In this document: piece by piece, positions 1 through 7,359 of the stretch
Numbering within the stretch: position 1 is the first letter of the stretch
Layout: the number at the start of each line of letters is the position of its first letter
Assembly: GCF_013181195.1 (NCBI RefSeq)
Contig: NZ_SMZP01000002.1
Coordinates: forward strand, 558,001-622,000
Source of the DNA: Caulobacter sp. RHG1
Lineage (GTDB): Bacteria > Pseudomonadota > Alphaproteobacteria > Caulobacterales > Caulobacteraceae
Direction: 5' to 3'
Length of the DNA: 64,000 bases
Position numbers and translations under genes: made by a program
The notes under the pieces: generated by a model
Seen by the model: the letters and a program-made list of their open reading frames with translations, nothing else
What the model was told of the DNA's origin: nothing
The model's database searches: none

Positions 1-106
1 TCTCCGCCATCTGTTTGAGCCGGATCGCGGCCGAGAGTCCCGCGGGACCGCCGCCGACGATGACGACGTCGTACTCCATCGACTCGCGTTCGAGGTCTTC
101 GCTCAT
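1..106 (-). CDS. Electron transfer flavoprotein-ubiquinone oxidoreductase, N-terminal fragment
   Basis: Only the first 35 codons are inside the window; the gene runs off the left edge. The visible N-terminus has a short acidic leader followed by [16 protein letters not shown], the FAD-binding Rossmann motif (GxGxxG), then IRLKQ. That leader-plus-Rossmann arrangement is typical of ETF-QO, which passes electrons from acyl-CoA dehydrogenases through ETF to ubiquinone at the inner membrane. The ATG at 104-106 has a GGGAG ribosome-binding site just upstream. The gene is divergent from the glycosylase at 258. With so few residues another FAD-dependent oxidoreductase cannot be excluded. Confidence 0.6.
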   Translation of the reverse strand, partial: MSEDLERESMEYDVVIVGGGPAGLSAAIRLKQMAE

Positions 107-257
107 AAGGTCTCCCGGTGGGGCTCGGCCGCCCCTCTTATGACTGTTTGAATCACAGCTTATCGGAACGTGACGTGTGGGCGGTCAAGCATTTGATCTC
201 GCTTTTTTGCTGCGTCGCAGCGTGGAGGCCCGCGGCATTACAGGCTAAGACGGTCTC

Positions 258-1073
258 ATGAGCCTCGCCGTCGATCAACGCGCCGTCGAAAGCCTGCTGG
301 CCTTCTGGGCCGATGCGGGCGTCGAGGCCCTGTACGCCGACGCGCCGATCGACCGCCTGGCCGAGGGCGCAGCCATGCTGCGCGCCAGGAGCCAGCCGGC
401 CCCGCCGCCGATCCCGATCGCCCGCCCCACGGCCGTGCGGGGCCCCGACGTCGGTTCGGCCGTCGCCACGGCCCGGGCCGCCGCGGCGGCCTGCAACGAC
501 CTCGAAAGCCTGGCCGCCGCCATCGCCGCCTTCGACGGTTGCCCGCTGAAGACGCAAGGGGCCAAGCAGGCGGTGTTCTCGCGCGGCGCTCCAAACGCTC
601 CGCTGATGATCATCGGCGAAGGCCCCGGCGCCGACGAGGACGCTCAAGGCGCGCCGTTCGTCGGCCGGGCCGGCAAGCTGCTGGACCGCATGATCAAGGC
701 CGCCGGCCTGGAAGACCGCGTCTTCATCACCAACACCGTCTTCTGGCGTCCGCCCGGCAATCGCACGCCGACGCCGCAGGAGCAGGCCGTCTGCGCCCCC
801 TTCGTCGAGCGCGCCATCGCCCTGGTGAAGCCCAAGATGCTGCTGCTGGCCGGCGGCGCTTCTGCGAAGGCGATGCTGAAGCGCGAGGAAGGCATTCTCT
901 CGATGCGCGGCCGCTGGTTCGAATGGACCTCCGAGGACAAGGCGACCGAGTTGCCGGCCATGCCGACCCTGCACCCGGCCTTCCTGCTGCGCACCCCCGC
1001 CCAGAAGAAGAAGGCCTGGCAGGATCTGCTGACTCTGACCGAGCGACTTGATCGCCCGGACCGCCCGCATTAA
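258..1073 (+). CDS. Uracil-DNA glycosylase, family 4-like (UDG superfamily)
   Basis: A 271-residue UDG-superfamily protein, expected to remove uracil from DNA in base excision repair. After a poorly conserved Ala/Pro-rich N-terminal stretch (1-75), the catalytic core holds motif A GEGPGADED (120-128), the GAPFVGRAG loop (131-139), TNTVFWRPPGNRTPT (158-172) and motif B HPAFLLR (239-245). Family 4 enzymes normally bind a 4Fe-4S cluster through four cysteines. Here Cys95 and Cys179 remain, but the cysteine expected before RPPGNR is Trp163 and the first N-terminal one is not evident, so the cluster is probably absent. The KRRIH insert of UdgX is also absent. It is divergent from the ETF-QO gene and 60 bp before the lytic transglycosylase. 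Confidence 0.85.
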   Translation: MSLAVDQRAVESLLAFWADAGVEALYADAPIDRLAEGAAMLRARSQPAPPPIPIARPTAVRGPDVGSAVATARAAAAACNDLESLAAAIAAFDGCPLKTQGAKQAVFSRGAPNAPLMIIGEGPGADEDAQGAPFVGRAGKLLDRMIKAAGLEDRVFITNTVFWRPPGNRTPTPQEQAVCAPFVERAIALVKPKMLLLAGGASAKAMLKREEGILSMRGRWFEWTSEDKATELPAMPTLHPAFLLRTPAQKKKAWQDLLTLTERLDRPDRPH

Positions 1074-1133
1074 AACTTCCTCCACCAGTCGGAACGGGGG
1101 ACGTGCGCCTGCGGGGGAGCGCGGATCACTTCT

Positions 1134-2735
1134 TTGAAGCTTTGGGCTCGATCTCTGGCCGGTCTTTCGGCCGCCTTGCTGTGCGCGACGACGTCGCTCG
1201 CCTCTGCTGGCGTGCTCGACCCGCTGTCGCAGGACGACATCCGCTATTACCGCGCCGCCTTCGCCGCCACCGATCGCGGTGACTTCGACGCCGCCGAGGC
1301 GGCCCTGGCCAACGCTCGCGACCGCAGCCTGGCCGGCCGACTGTCCTTCGCCAAGCTGATGCACCCGTCGCTGTACTCGGCCAGCTATGACGACCTGACC
1401 AGCTGGCTGAAGCGCTACGGCGACGAGGCCGGCGCAGACCGCATCTACGGCCTGGCCGTCAAGCGCAAACCCGGTGGCAAGCGCGCCCTCGCCCCGCCGG
1501 TCCCGGCCCTGTTCATCACGGCCGACAAGGGCCCGCCTCCCGCCGACAAGGGCCGCGCCGCCCGCGAAGCCTATTATTCTGGCGACGTCGCCAAGGCCTT
1601 GCCGCTGGCCGTCGCCGGCGGCGATCGCTGGATCGCCGGCCTATCGGCCTTCCGCCTGGGCGATACGGCCAAGGCCCAGCGCTTCTTCGAACAGGTCGCC
1701 GGCGATCAGCACGAGGATGAGTGGTTGCGCGCCGCCGGCGCCTTCTGGGCCGCCCGCACCGCCAGCCAGGCGGGCCAGGAAGGCCAGGCCCGTTCGCTGC
1801 TGGTCCAAGCCGCGCACGCCCCGCACACCTTCTACGGCATGATCGCCTCGCGGCAGCTGGCGCTGACCGGCGTCTCCCCCGCCGACGACCTGGAAGATCC
1901 GATCGCCGCCCTGCTGACCAAGGCGTCCTACAGCGGTCCTGACACCAGCAGCCTGACGGCGTTGATGAAGGTCGACCCGCGCGCCCGCCGCGCCGCCGCC
2001 CTGGCCCAGGTGGGCCGCTGGCGCGAGGCCGGCCTTGAGCTGCGCGCCGGCCTGTCGCTTGCCGGCAATGAAACCCTGCGCGCCGACTGGACGACCCTGG
2101 CCCTGGCCCTGAACGCCAACGCCCCGCTGAACGGCGGCCGGCCGATCCGCCGCGTCGGCGGTGAGGACTATCCCCTGCCCCCGCTGGAGCCGATCGGCGG
2201 CTTCACCATCGACAAGGCCCTGGTCTACGCCCTGGTGCGCCAGGAAAGCCGCTTCGACCCCTCGGCCATGTCCAACGCCGGCGCCGTGGGCCTGATGCAG
2301 GTCATGCCGACAGCCGCGGCCCGCGCGGCCGGCGACGACAAGCTGCTGACCGACCAGACCCCGCTGCTGGACCCCGCCTTCAACCTCCGCGTCGGCCAGG
2401 ACTACTTCACCTGGCTGATGGACCGTGGCTTGCAGAGCAACGACATGCTGCGCGCCGTGGCGGCCTACAATGGCGGTCCGGGCACGCTGAAAAAGCTGGA
2501 AGCCCAGCTGGGCGCCGACTGCGACAGCCTGCTGCTGATCGAGAGCCTGCCCGCTCAGGAAACCCGCAACTACGTCGAGAAGGTGATGGCCAGCTACTGG
2601 ACCTATCGCCGTCTGATGGGCGCGGAAACCAAGACCCTGGACGCGGTGGCCAGCGGCGCGCGGACGGTGGACTTCCGCCTGGACCCGCAGGTTCAGACCC
2701 CGCTGTCGATCGAACAGCTGCTGGCGACGCGGTAA
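1134..2735 (+). CDS. Soluble lytic murein transglycosylase (SLT family), exported
   Basis: A 533-residue periplasmic enzyme predicted to cleave the MurNAc-GlcNAc bond of peptidoglycan with formation of 1,6-anhydroMurNAc. Residues 1-26 are a signal peptide (basic start, hydrophobic core, SLASAG). The middle (about 30-345) is alpha-helical and repeat-like, as in the superhelical domain of Slt70. The C-terminal SLT domain (about 358-480) shows YALVRQESRF with catalytic Glu371, then AVGLMQVMP and AVAAYNGGPG, all diagnostic. The start used is TTG at 1134, preceded by GGGGGAG about 15 nt upstream. The length is somewhat shorter than E. coli Slt70. The three-hairpin element at 2746-2822 follows the stop directly. 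Confidence 0.92.
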   Translation: MKLWARSLAGLSAALLCATTSLASAGVLDPLSQDDIRYYRAAFAATDRGDFDAAEAALANARDRSLAGRLSFAKLMHPSLYSASYDDLTSWLKRYGDEAGADRIYGLAVKRKPGGKRALAPPVPALFITADKGPPPADKGRAAREAYYSGDVAKALPLAVAGGDRWIAGLSAFRLGDTAKAQRFFEQVAGDQHEDEWLRAAGAFWAARTASQAGQEGQARSLLVQAAHAPHTFYGMIASRQLALTGVSPADDLEDPIAALLTKASYSGPDTSSLTALMKVDPRARRAAALAQVGRWREAGLELRAGLSLAGNETLRADWTTLALALNANAPLNGGRPIRRVGGEDYPLPPLEPIGGFTIDKALVYALVRQESRFDPSAMSNAGAVGLMQVMPTAAARAAGDDKLLTDQTPLLDPAFNLRVGQDYFTWLMDRGLQSNDMLRAVAAYNGGPGTLKKLEAQLGADCDSLLLIESLPAQETRNYVEKVMASYWTYRRLMGAETKTLDAVASGARTVDFRLDPQVQTPLSIEQLLATR

Positions 2736-2745
2736 AGGCGGCGCT

Positions 2746-2822
2746 GTCCCCCCTTCGCCCAAAGGGGGACGAGACTTGTCCGCCCTGCTTGGGGGCGGAC
2801 AGACTTCGCTGACAGCGAAGTC
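2746..2822. repeat. Three consecutive hairpins (intergenic palindromic element)
   Basis: Three adjacent inverted repeats stand directly after the lytic transglycosylase stop. The first is GTCCCCC/GGGGGAC (2746-2770), the second GTCCGCCC/GGGCGGAC (2778-2800), the third GACTTCGCT/AGCGAAGTC (2802-2822). There is no T-tract after any of them. The modular layout suggests a dispersed intergenic palindrome (REP-like) that may also stabilise the 3' end of the upstream transcript. Its copy number in the genome cannot be judged from this window. Confidence 0.6.
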
Positions 2823-2846
2823 AGGTGGGAGCCAGTGCTGAGCCGC

Positions 2847-3311
2847 CTAATAGCCCAGCCGCTTCGCCCTCAGCGCCCGAGCTACCGCCTTCTCGTCGCC
2901 GCCGGACGCCGGCCAATCCAAGCGCCTCGCCAGCACCCCATGAAGGCGCGGGAACAGTTTGTCGAAGAATGGGCCAGGCGCTGTCAGGACCGCAGCCGCG
3001 CCCGCCCCACCGGCCAGATGTTTTTCGACAGGCTCGCGCCAGCCTTCGCGCAGGACGGGGTCGGCGCGCAAAGTGAGGATCCAGTCGCCGCGTGCGACCG
3101 CAACGCCCGCGGTCAGCCGCGTCGCGACTTCGCCAGAGGCCGTGACCAGCCGCGCGCCACTATCCTCCGCAAGGGCCTCGACGCCGGGGTGACCGTCTCC
3201 GACCAACACCACCTCCTTGACCAAACCGTCCACGGCGGCGGGCACCAGCATGGCCAGCTGGGCGGCCAGGCCGGCAAGGTCTTCGGAGGCGATCAGGACG
3301 ACGGAGATCAT
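2847..3311 (-). CDS. Short glycosyltransferase family 2-like protein
   Basis: A 154-residue protein resembling the N-terminal half of GT-A glycosyltransferases of the rSAM/selenodomain-associated type. It begins MISVVLIASED (beta-strand and nucleotide-binding start), then LVKEVVLVGDG, GARLVTASG and ARGDWILTLRADPVLREGW. In active relatives the last segment usually reads LHADT; here it is LRADP, so metal and sugar-nucleotide binding may be impaired. It is also shorter than the usual 200-230 residues, so it may be a reduced or degenerate family member. The ATG at 3311 is preferred because it begins the conserved strand. The gene lies between two palindromic repeat elements and downstream of a radical SAM gene. 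Confidence 0.6.
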   Translation of the reverse strand: MISVVLIASEDLAGLAAQLAMLVPAAVDGLVKEVVLVGDGHPGVEALAEDSGARLVTASGEVATRLTAGVAVARGDWILTLRADPVLREGWREPVEKHLAGGAGAAAVLTAPGPFFDKLFPRLHGVLARRLDWPASGGDEKAVARALRAKRLGY

Positions 3312-3371
3312 GGAACTTGCTTCGGCCAGGGAGAGGCGATGGGTCAAGCCCATCCTTGCTTCACACCCCAT

Positions 3372-3493
3372 CCGTATCCCCGGCGAAAGCCGGGGCCCAG
3401 GTCCCGCAATGCTGGGAATGATTGGATCAACTCAGAGCGACTGCCCCCCCCAGAGAGCTTCCATCTGGGCCCCGGCTTTCGCCAGGTATACGG
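3372..3493. repeat. Inverted-repeat element with 29-bp arms (MITE-like)
   Basis: The arms are 3372-3400 and 3465-3493, matching at 27 of 29 positions as inverted repeats, with a 64-bp centre. Each arm contains GGCGAAAGCCGGGGCCCAG (or its complement), which itself holds a small CCGGC-GAAA-GCCGG type hairpin. The element fills the gap between the end of the radical SAM gene (3509) and the start of the glycosyltransferase-like gene (3311). Similar GGCGAAAGCCGGGGCCC palindromes are, to my knowledge, dispersed in alphaproteobacterial intergenic DNA. It carries no coding sequence. Confidence 0.7.
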
Positions 3494-3508
3494 GCTCGGC
3501 GTTCTGCC

Positions 3509-4603
3509 CTACCCGAACAGATCCATCTGCTGGCTGGGCGTCCTCGGCGGCACGAACTGGCTCGCGTCCAACGCCGTCCAGGGCTGGTCCAAACCGAACT
3601 TCTTCACCGCCAGCTGGAAGCGTTGGCGCAGCACCTCGGCCACGGGACCGTCGCCGGTCATCCGCTCGCCAAAGCTGGCGTTGTAGTTTTCGCCATGACG
3701 GATCTGCCTGACCAGCGACATCACCCGCCGCGCCCGGTCGGGATGGTCGGTCTGCAGCCACTCCTCGAACAGCTGGGCGATCTCGCGCGGCAACCGCAGA
3801 GCGACATAGCCGGCCCCGCGCGCCCCGGCCTTGGCGGCGGCCTCCAGTACGCCCTCGACCTCATGATCGTTGAGGCCGGGGATCGCGGGCGCGAACATCA
3901 CCGTCACCGGCACGCCGGCCTCGGTCAGCCGCCGCACGGCCTCGATCCGCTTGCCGGGCGTGGCCGCGCGCGGCTCCATGCTGCGCGCCAGGTGGCGATC
4001 CAGCGTCGTGATCGAGATCGCCACCCGCGTCAGTCCCCGCGCCGCCAGCCGAGCGTAGATGTCGAGATCGCGCAGGATCAGCGCCGACTTGGTGATGATC
4101 GTGAAGGGGTGACCACAGCGCTCCAGGACCTCGATCACCTGGCGGGTCACGCGCAGCTGCTTCTCGTCGGGCTGGTAGGGATCGGTGTCGCCGCCGATAT
4201 GGATCGTCGCCGGCTTGTAAGCAGGCTTGGACAGCTCCCGCGTCAGCAACTCGCCCGCGTGCGGTTTGAAGAAGATCTTGCTCTCGAAATCCAGGCCCGG
4301 CGACAGGCCCAGATAGGCGTGGGCCGGCCGGGCGTAGCAGTAGATGCAGCCGTGGCTGCACCCACGATAGGGGTTGATCGAGCGGTCGAAGCCGATGTCC
4401 GGGCTTTGGTTGCGGGCGATGATCGTCCGCGATTTCATCGGCTGCAGCTCGGTCTTCAGCTGTTTGGGCTCTTCGTCCTCACCCCAGCCGTCGTCGAAAG
4501 CCTCGTTGACCTGCGACTCGAAGCGTCCAGTCCGGTTGGACTTCGCCCCACGGCCGCGAGGGACCGGTCCTAGTTTTGCTGCCTCGGCCATGGCTCGCAC
4601 CAT
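3509..4603 (-). CDS. PA0069-family radical SAM protein
   Basis: A 364-residue radical SAM enzyme of the PA0069 family, distantly related to spore photoproduct lyase; the substrate is unknown. The cluster motif CSHGCIYC gives three ligand cysteines at residues 82, 86 and 89, inside the family hallmark NPYRGCSHGCIYCYAR. Downstream are HIGGDTDPYQPDE and FTIITKSALILRD, typical of the TIM-barrel core, and the C-terminal LRQRFQ segment. I use the ATG at 4603; an in-frame ATG at 4591 and a TTG at 4627 are alternatives and none has a clear ribosome-binding site. It follows the SRPBCC gene by about 40 bp in the same direction and may share its transcript. Confidence 0.88.
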   Translation of the reverse strand: MVRAMAEAAKLGPVPRGRGAKSNRTGRFESQVNEAFDDGWGEDEEPKQLKTELQPMKSRTIIARNQSPDIGFDRSINPYRGCSHGCIYCYARPAHAYLGLSPGLDFESKIFFKPHAGELLTRELSKPAYKPATIHIGGDTDPYQPDEKQLRVTRQVIEVLERCGHPFTIITKSALILRDLDIYARLAARGLTRVAISITTLDRHLARSMEPRAATPGKRIEAVRRLTEAGVPVTVMFAPAIPGLNDHEVEGVLEAAAKAGARGAGYVALRLPREIAQLFEEWLQTDHPDRARRVMSLVRQIRHGENYNASFGERMTGDGPVAEVLRQRFQLAVKKFGLDQPWTALDASQFVPPRTPSQQMDLFG

Positions 4604-4644
4604 GGCCGAGAAATTAGAACATAACAAGAACTAACGAAAGGCCG

Positions 4645-5175
4645 TCAACCCTGCTTCTCGGCCTGGGCTTTCAAGTTGGCCAGGCCCGCGTCGAAGTCCT
4701 TGCCGATCATCTTGTCCATGTCGAACACCAGGCCCATCAGCTTGGAGATGTAGGGCACGCCGCCCTCCATGCTCCAGGTGACCCGCGTGGCCGCACCTTC
4801 CGGCTCGAACGTGAAGCGAGCGGTGTTGGTCGCCTTGAACGGCTTGAGGAAATCGAGGCGGATCTCGACCTCACGCGACGGAGCGACCTTGAGGATTTCC
4901 ATCCGGCCAGCCCCGACCTTCTTGCCGGTCCAGGCGTAGGCCGCGCCAACGCCGCGCGCGGGACCTTCGTAGGTCCGCGCCATGTCGGGCTCCATCTTTT
5001 CCCACGGCGACCAGGCCCGCCATTGGTGGAAGTCCTCGACCATGGCGATCAGCTTTTCCGGCGGCGCGTTGATCACCGCGGAGCGCCTGACCACGAAGGT
5101 GTTTGGCCTGGTCGCCGCAAAAACCAGCACGGCGACGACGACCAGCGCGATCCCGGCGATGACGATCTTGAACAT
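4645..5175 (-). CDS. SRPBCC (START/Bet v1-like) family protein with N-terminal membrane anchor
   Basis: A 176-residue protein. Residues 2-22 form one hydrophobic helix that should anchor it in the inner membrane. The rest is a polyketide_cyc2-type SRPBCC domain: it starts with VVRRSAVINAPPEKLIAMVEDF, has the WRAWSPWEKMEPDM segment typical of this subgroup, then TNTARFTFEPEG and VTWSMEGG, and ends in a long C-terminal helix. SRPBCC domains bind hydrophobic ligands; no ligand can be named. It lies 29 bp downstream of a VOC gene and belongs to the YciI, ECF42, VOC, SRPBCC run. Genes of these domain types are often placed beside ECF42 sigma factors. Confidence 0.8.
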   Translation of the reverse strand: MFKIVIAGIALVVVAVLVFAATRPNTFVVRRSAVINAPPEKLIAMVEDFHQWRAWSPWEKMEPDMARTYEGPARGVGAAYAWTGKKVGAGRMEILKVAPSREVEIRLDFLKPFKATNTARFTFEPEGAATRVTWSMEGGVPYISKLMGLVFDMDKMIGKDFDAGLANLKAQAEKQG

Positions 5176-5204
5176 GAGCTCTCTCCCCTAGCGTCTTGTT
5201 ATAT

Positions 5205-5609
5205 TCAAGCTTTCGGCGTGGTTGCGAGCGACCAGCTGACGCCAAAGCGGTCCTTCAGGATCCCGTAGCGATCGCCCCAGAACATCAGCTCCACCGGCTT
5301 GATCACCTCTAGCCCAGCCTCGACGGCGCGGGCCCAGGCGGCGTCGACGTCCGAGACCTGCAAGTGCAGCGTATAGCCCTGCGGCTTGACCGGATCGAAG
5401 CCGTGCTCGGGGAAGAAATCGCTGACCATCACGTGACCGCCGTTGATCTCCAGGTGACAGTGGATCAGGCGGTCATCGCCTTCCTTGTAGGGCATGCGCA
5501 CGCGCTCGGTCGCGCCGAAGGCCTTCTGGTAGAGAGCAGAAGCCTCCGCCGCGCCCTCCAGGTTGATGTAGGCGATGACGCCGCCCAGGTCCGAAGTGTC
5601 GACAGCCAC
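5205..5609 (-). CDS. VOC-superfamily (glyoxalase/PhnB-like) protein
   Basis: A 134-residue vicinal-oxygen-chelate fold protein of the PhnB-like group. It shows the two beta-alpha-beta-beta-beta repeats: IAYINLEGAAEASALYQKAF at 11-30 and YTLHLQVSDVDAAWARAVEAG in the second half, ending with DRYGILKDRFGVSWSL, the usual PhnB C-terminal signature. Such proteins are mostly uncharacterised metal-dependent enzymes or binding proteins. It lies between the ECF42 sigma gene (57 bp upstream) and the SRPBCC gene (29 bp downstream) on the same strand, so co-transcription and a shared role are likely, though the substrate is unknown. Confidence 0.85.
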   Translation of the reverse strand: MAVDTSDLGGVIAYINLEGAAEASALYQKAFGATERVRMPYKEGDDRLIHCHLEINGGHVMVSDFFPEHGFDPVKPQGYTLHLQVSDVDAAWARAVEAGLEVIKPVELMFWGDRYGILKDRFGVSWSLATTPKA

Positions 5610-5666
5610 GAAACTCTCCCTTGCATGGTTCGAGACAAGGACGCGCCGGCCCGTCGCGATCCGACA

Positions 5667-6926
5667 TCAGCTCGCCGATTTTTCCGCCTCGGCGGTGACG
5701 CGATCCAGGTACTGGCGGATATTGGCGGCTTCGGCGGCGGTGTTGGCCAGGGCGATGGCGCGGTCGAAGGCCTCGCGCGCCTCGCCCTTGCGGCCAGCCT
5801 GCAGCAGGAACGCGCCCCGCGCGCCGTGGAAGTGGAAGTATCCGTCCAGCCGCGCGCCCAGCGGCTCGATCATGGCCAGCGCCGCTTCGGGGCCGCGCAC
5901 CTTCGACACCGCCACCGCCCGGTTCAGGGTGATCACCGGCGAAGGCTGCATGATCTCCAGCGTGGCGTAGAGCGCGTCGATGCCGGGCCAGTCGGTCTCG
6001 GCGGCCTGGGCCGCGCGAGCGTGCAGGGCGGCGATGGCGGCCTGGATCAGATACGGCCCCGGATTGCGCTTGAGCATCGCCTTGTCGATCAGGGCCAGCC
6101 CCTCCCCGATCATCTTGCGATTCCAGAGGCTTCGGTCCTGATCCTCCAGCAGGACTGCAGCCCCTTCGGCGGTGAAACGAGCGTCCGAGCGCGCGTGCTG
6201 GAGCAGCAGCAGCGCCGTCAGCCCCATCATCTCCGGCTCGGCCGGAAACAGTCGCAGCAGCAGCCGCGCCAGACGGATGGCCTCGTCGCACAGACCGCCC
6301 TTGGCCTCGTGCGCGTGGCCACTGGCGGAATAGCCCTCGTTGAAGACCAGATAGATCATCGCCGCCACGGCCGCGAAGCGCTGCGAGCGCTCGATCGGCC
6401 CCGGGGCTTCGAACGCCGCGTCGCCGGCCCCGATGCGGGCCTTGGCGCGGGTGATCCGCTGCTCCATCGCCGCCTCGGTGACCAGGAAGGCGCGGGCGAT
6501 CTCGCGCACCGACAACCCCGAGACGATCCGCAGGGCCAGGGCCACCTGCTGGGTAGCCGGCAGGTCCGGGTGGCAGCAGATGAACAGCAGCCGCAGGACG
6601 TCGTCGCGATAATGCGAATTGTCCAGCCGCTCGGCGGCGCCAGCCTCGGCGTCTTCGAGATCGGACAGCAGTTCCTCAGGCGGCAGCGCCGTGGTGCGGC
6701 TGGACTTGCGGACGGCGTCGATGGCGGCGTTGCGGCCGACCATGATCAGCCAGGCGGTCGGATCGCGGGGCGGACCGTTCCTCGGCCAGGCTTTCAGGGC
6801 GCGCAGGCAGGCGTCCTGGAAGGCTTCCTCGGCGGTGTCCAGGTCGCGGAAATAGCGCAGCAGCGCCGCCATGGCCTGTGGTCGCGAGGCGGTGATCGCC
6901 CCTTCGATCCAACCCAGGTCGGTCAT
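5667..6926 (-). CDS. RNA polymerase ECF sigma factor, ECF42-type with C-terminal TPR-like extension
   Basis: A 419-residue sigma factor. The N-terminal part (about 1-165) carries sigma region 2 (FRDLDTAEEAFQDACLRAL, then DPTAWLIMVGRNAAID) and region 4 (LPATQQVALALRIVSGLSV, then the EIARAFLV helix-turn-helix). The C-terminal 240 residues are a helical, tetratricopeptide-like domain ending with GRKGEAREAFDRAIAL. That long tail, and coupling to a DGPF/YciI gene, define group ECF42, where the tail replaces an anti-sigma factor in control. The start ATG at 6926 overlaps the upstream YciI stop (ATGA), which implies translational coupling. Downstream VOC and SRPBCC genes are likely part of the unit. 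Confidence 0.9.
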   Translation of the reverse strand: MTDLGWIEGAITASRPQAMAALLRYFRDLDTAEEAFQDACLRALKAWPRNGPPRDPTAWLIMVGRNAAIDAVRKSSRTTALPPEELLSDLEDAEAGAAERLDNSHYRDDVLRLLFICCHPDLPATQQVALALRIVSGLSVREIARAFLVTEAAMEQRITRAKARIGAGDAAFEAPGPIERSQRFAAVAAMIYLVFNEGYSASGHAHEAKGGLCDEAIRLARLLLRLFPAEPEMMGLTALLLLQHARSDARFTAEGAAVLLEDQDRSLWNRKMIGEGLALIDKAMLKRNPGPYLIQAAIAALHARAAQAAETDWPGIDALYATLEIMQPSPVITLNRAVAVSKVRGPEAALAMIEPLGARLDGYFHFHGARGAFLLQAGRKGEAREAFDRAIALANTAAEAANIRQYLDRVTAEAEKSAS

Positions 6927-7294
6927 GACCCCGCGGGCCCCGGGTTGAACAGCGCGATCGGCCGGATTTCGTAGGAACCGCCGGGATTGGCCTTGCCCAG
7001 GTCCTTGGCGACGGTCAGGGCGTCGTCCAGCGACTCGCAATCGACGATGTAGAAGCCCAGCAGCTGTTCTTTGGTCTCGGCGAACGGACCGTCCAGCACC
7101 AGCGGCGGGTCGCGGTCCTTGCGCAGGGTCGTGGCGGCCGTGGTCGGCATCAGGCGGACGACAGGCCCCAGCCGGCCGTCCTGGGCCAGCTTCTCGTGGA
7201 CAACGGCCAGCTTTTCCATGACCGCATCGTCCTCGTCCTTGGACCAGGCGCAGACGACGTCCTCGTAGTTGTAGCAAAGAATGGCGTAGTGCAT
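6923..7294 (-). CDS. YciI/DGPF-domain protein (ECF42 partner)
   Basis: A 123-residue YCII-related protein. It starts MHYAILCYNYED and contains VLDGPFAETKEQLLGFYIVD, the DGPF signature of this family, then SLDDALTVAKDLGKANPGGSYEIRPI. YCII proteins have a ferredoxin-like fold with a putative His/Asp active site, but the DGPF subgroup has no established enzymatic activity. It is the first gene of the ECF42 unit, overlapping the sigma gene by four bases. In known ECF42 systems the DGPF genes are the main targets of the sigma factor, so autoregulation from the promoter region upstream of 7294 is expected. Confidence 0.9.
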   Translation of the reverse strand: MHYAILCYNYEDVVCAWSKDEDDAVMEKLAVVHEKLAQDGRLGPVVRLMPTTAATTLRKDRDPPLVLDGPFAETKEQLLGFYIVDCESLDDALTVAKDLGKANPGGSYEIRPIALFNPGPAGS

Positions 7295-7359
7295 CGGCTT
7301 CCTCGTTCGGTCAAAGGACGGCCGACTATGCAGGCTTCCGACAACGCGCCGAGGATTTT

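Noticed and set aside
5364..6974. Long plus-strand open frame opposite the ECF42 sigma gene
   Set aside because: Shadow frame: rich in Arg, Gln, His and Gly, without motifs, fully overlapping well-recognised genes.
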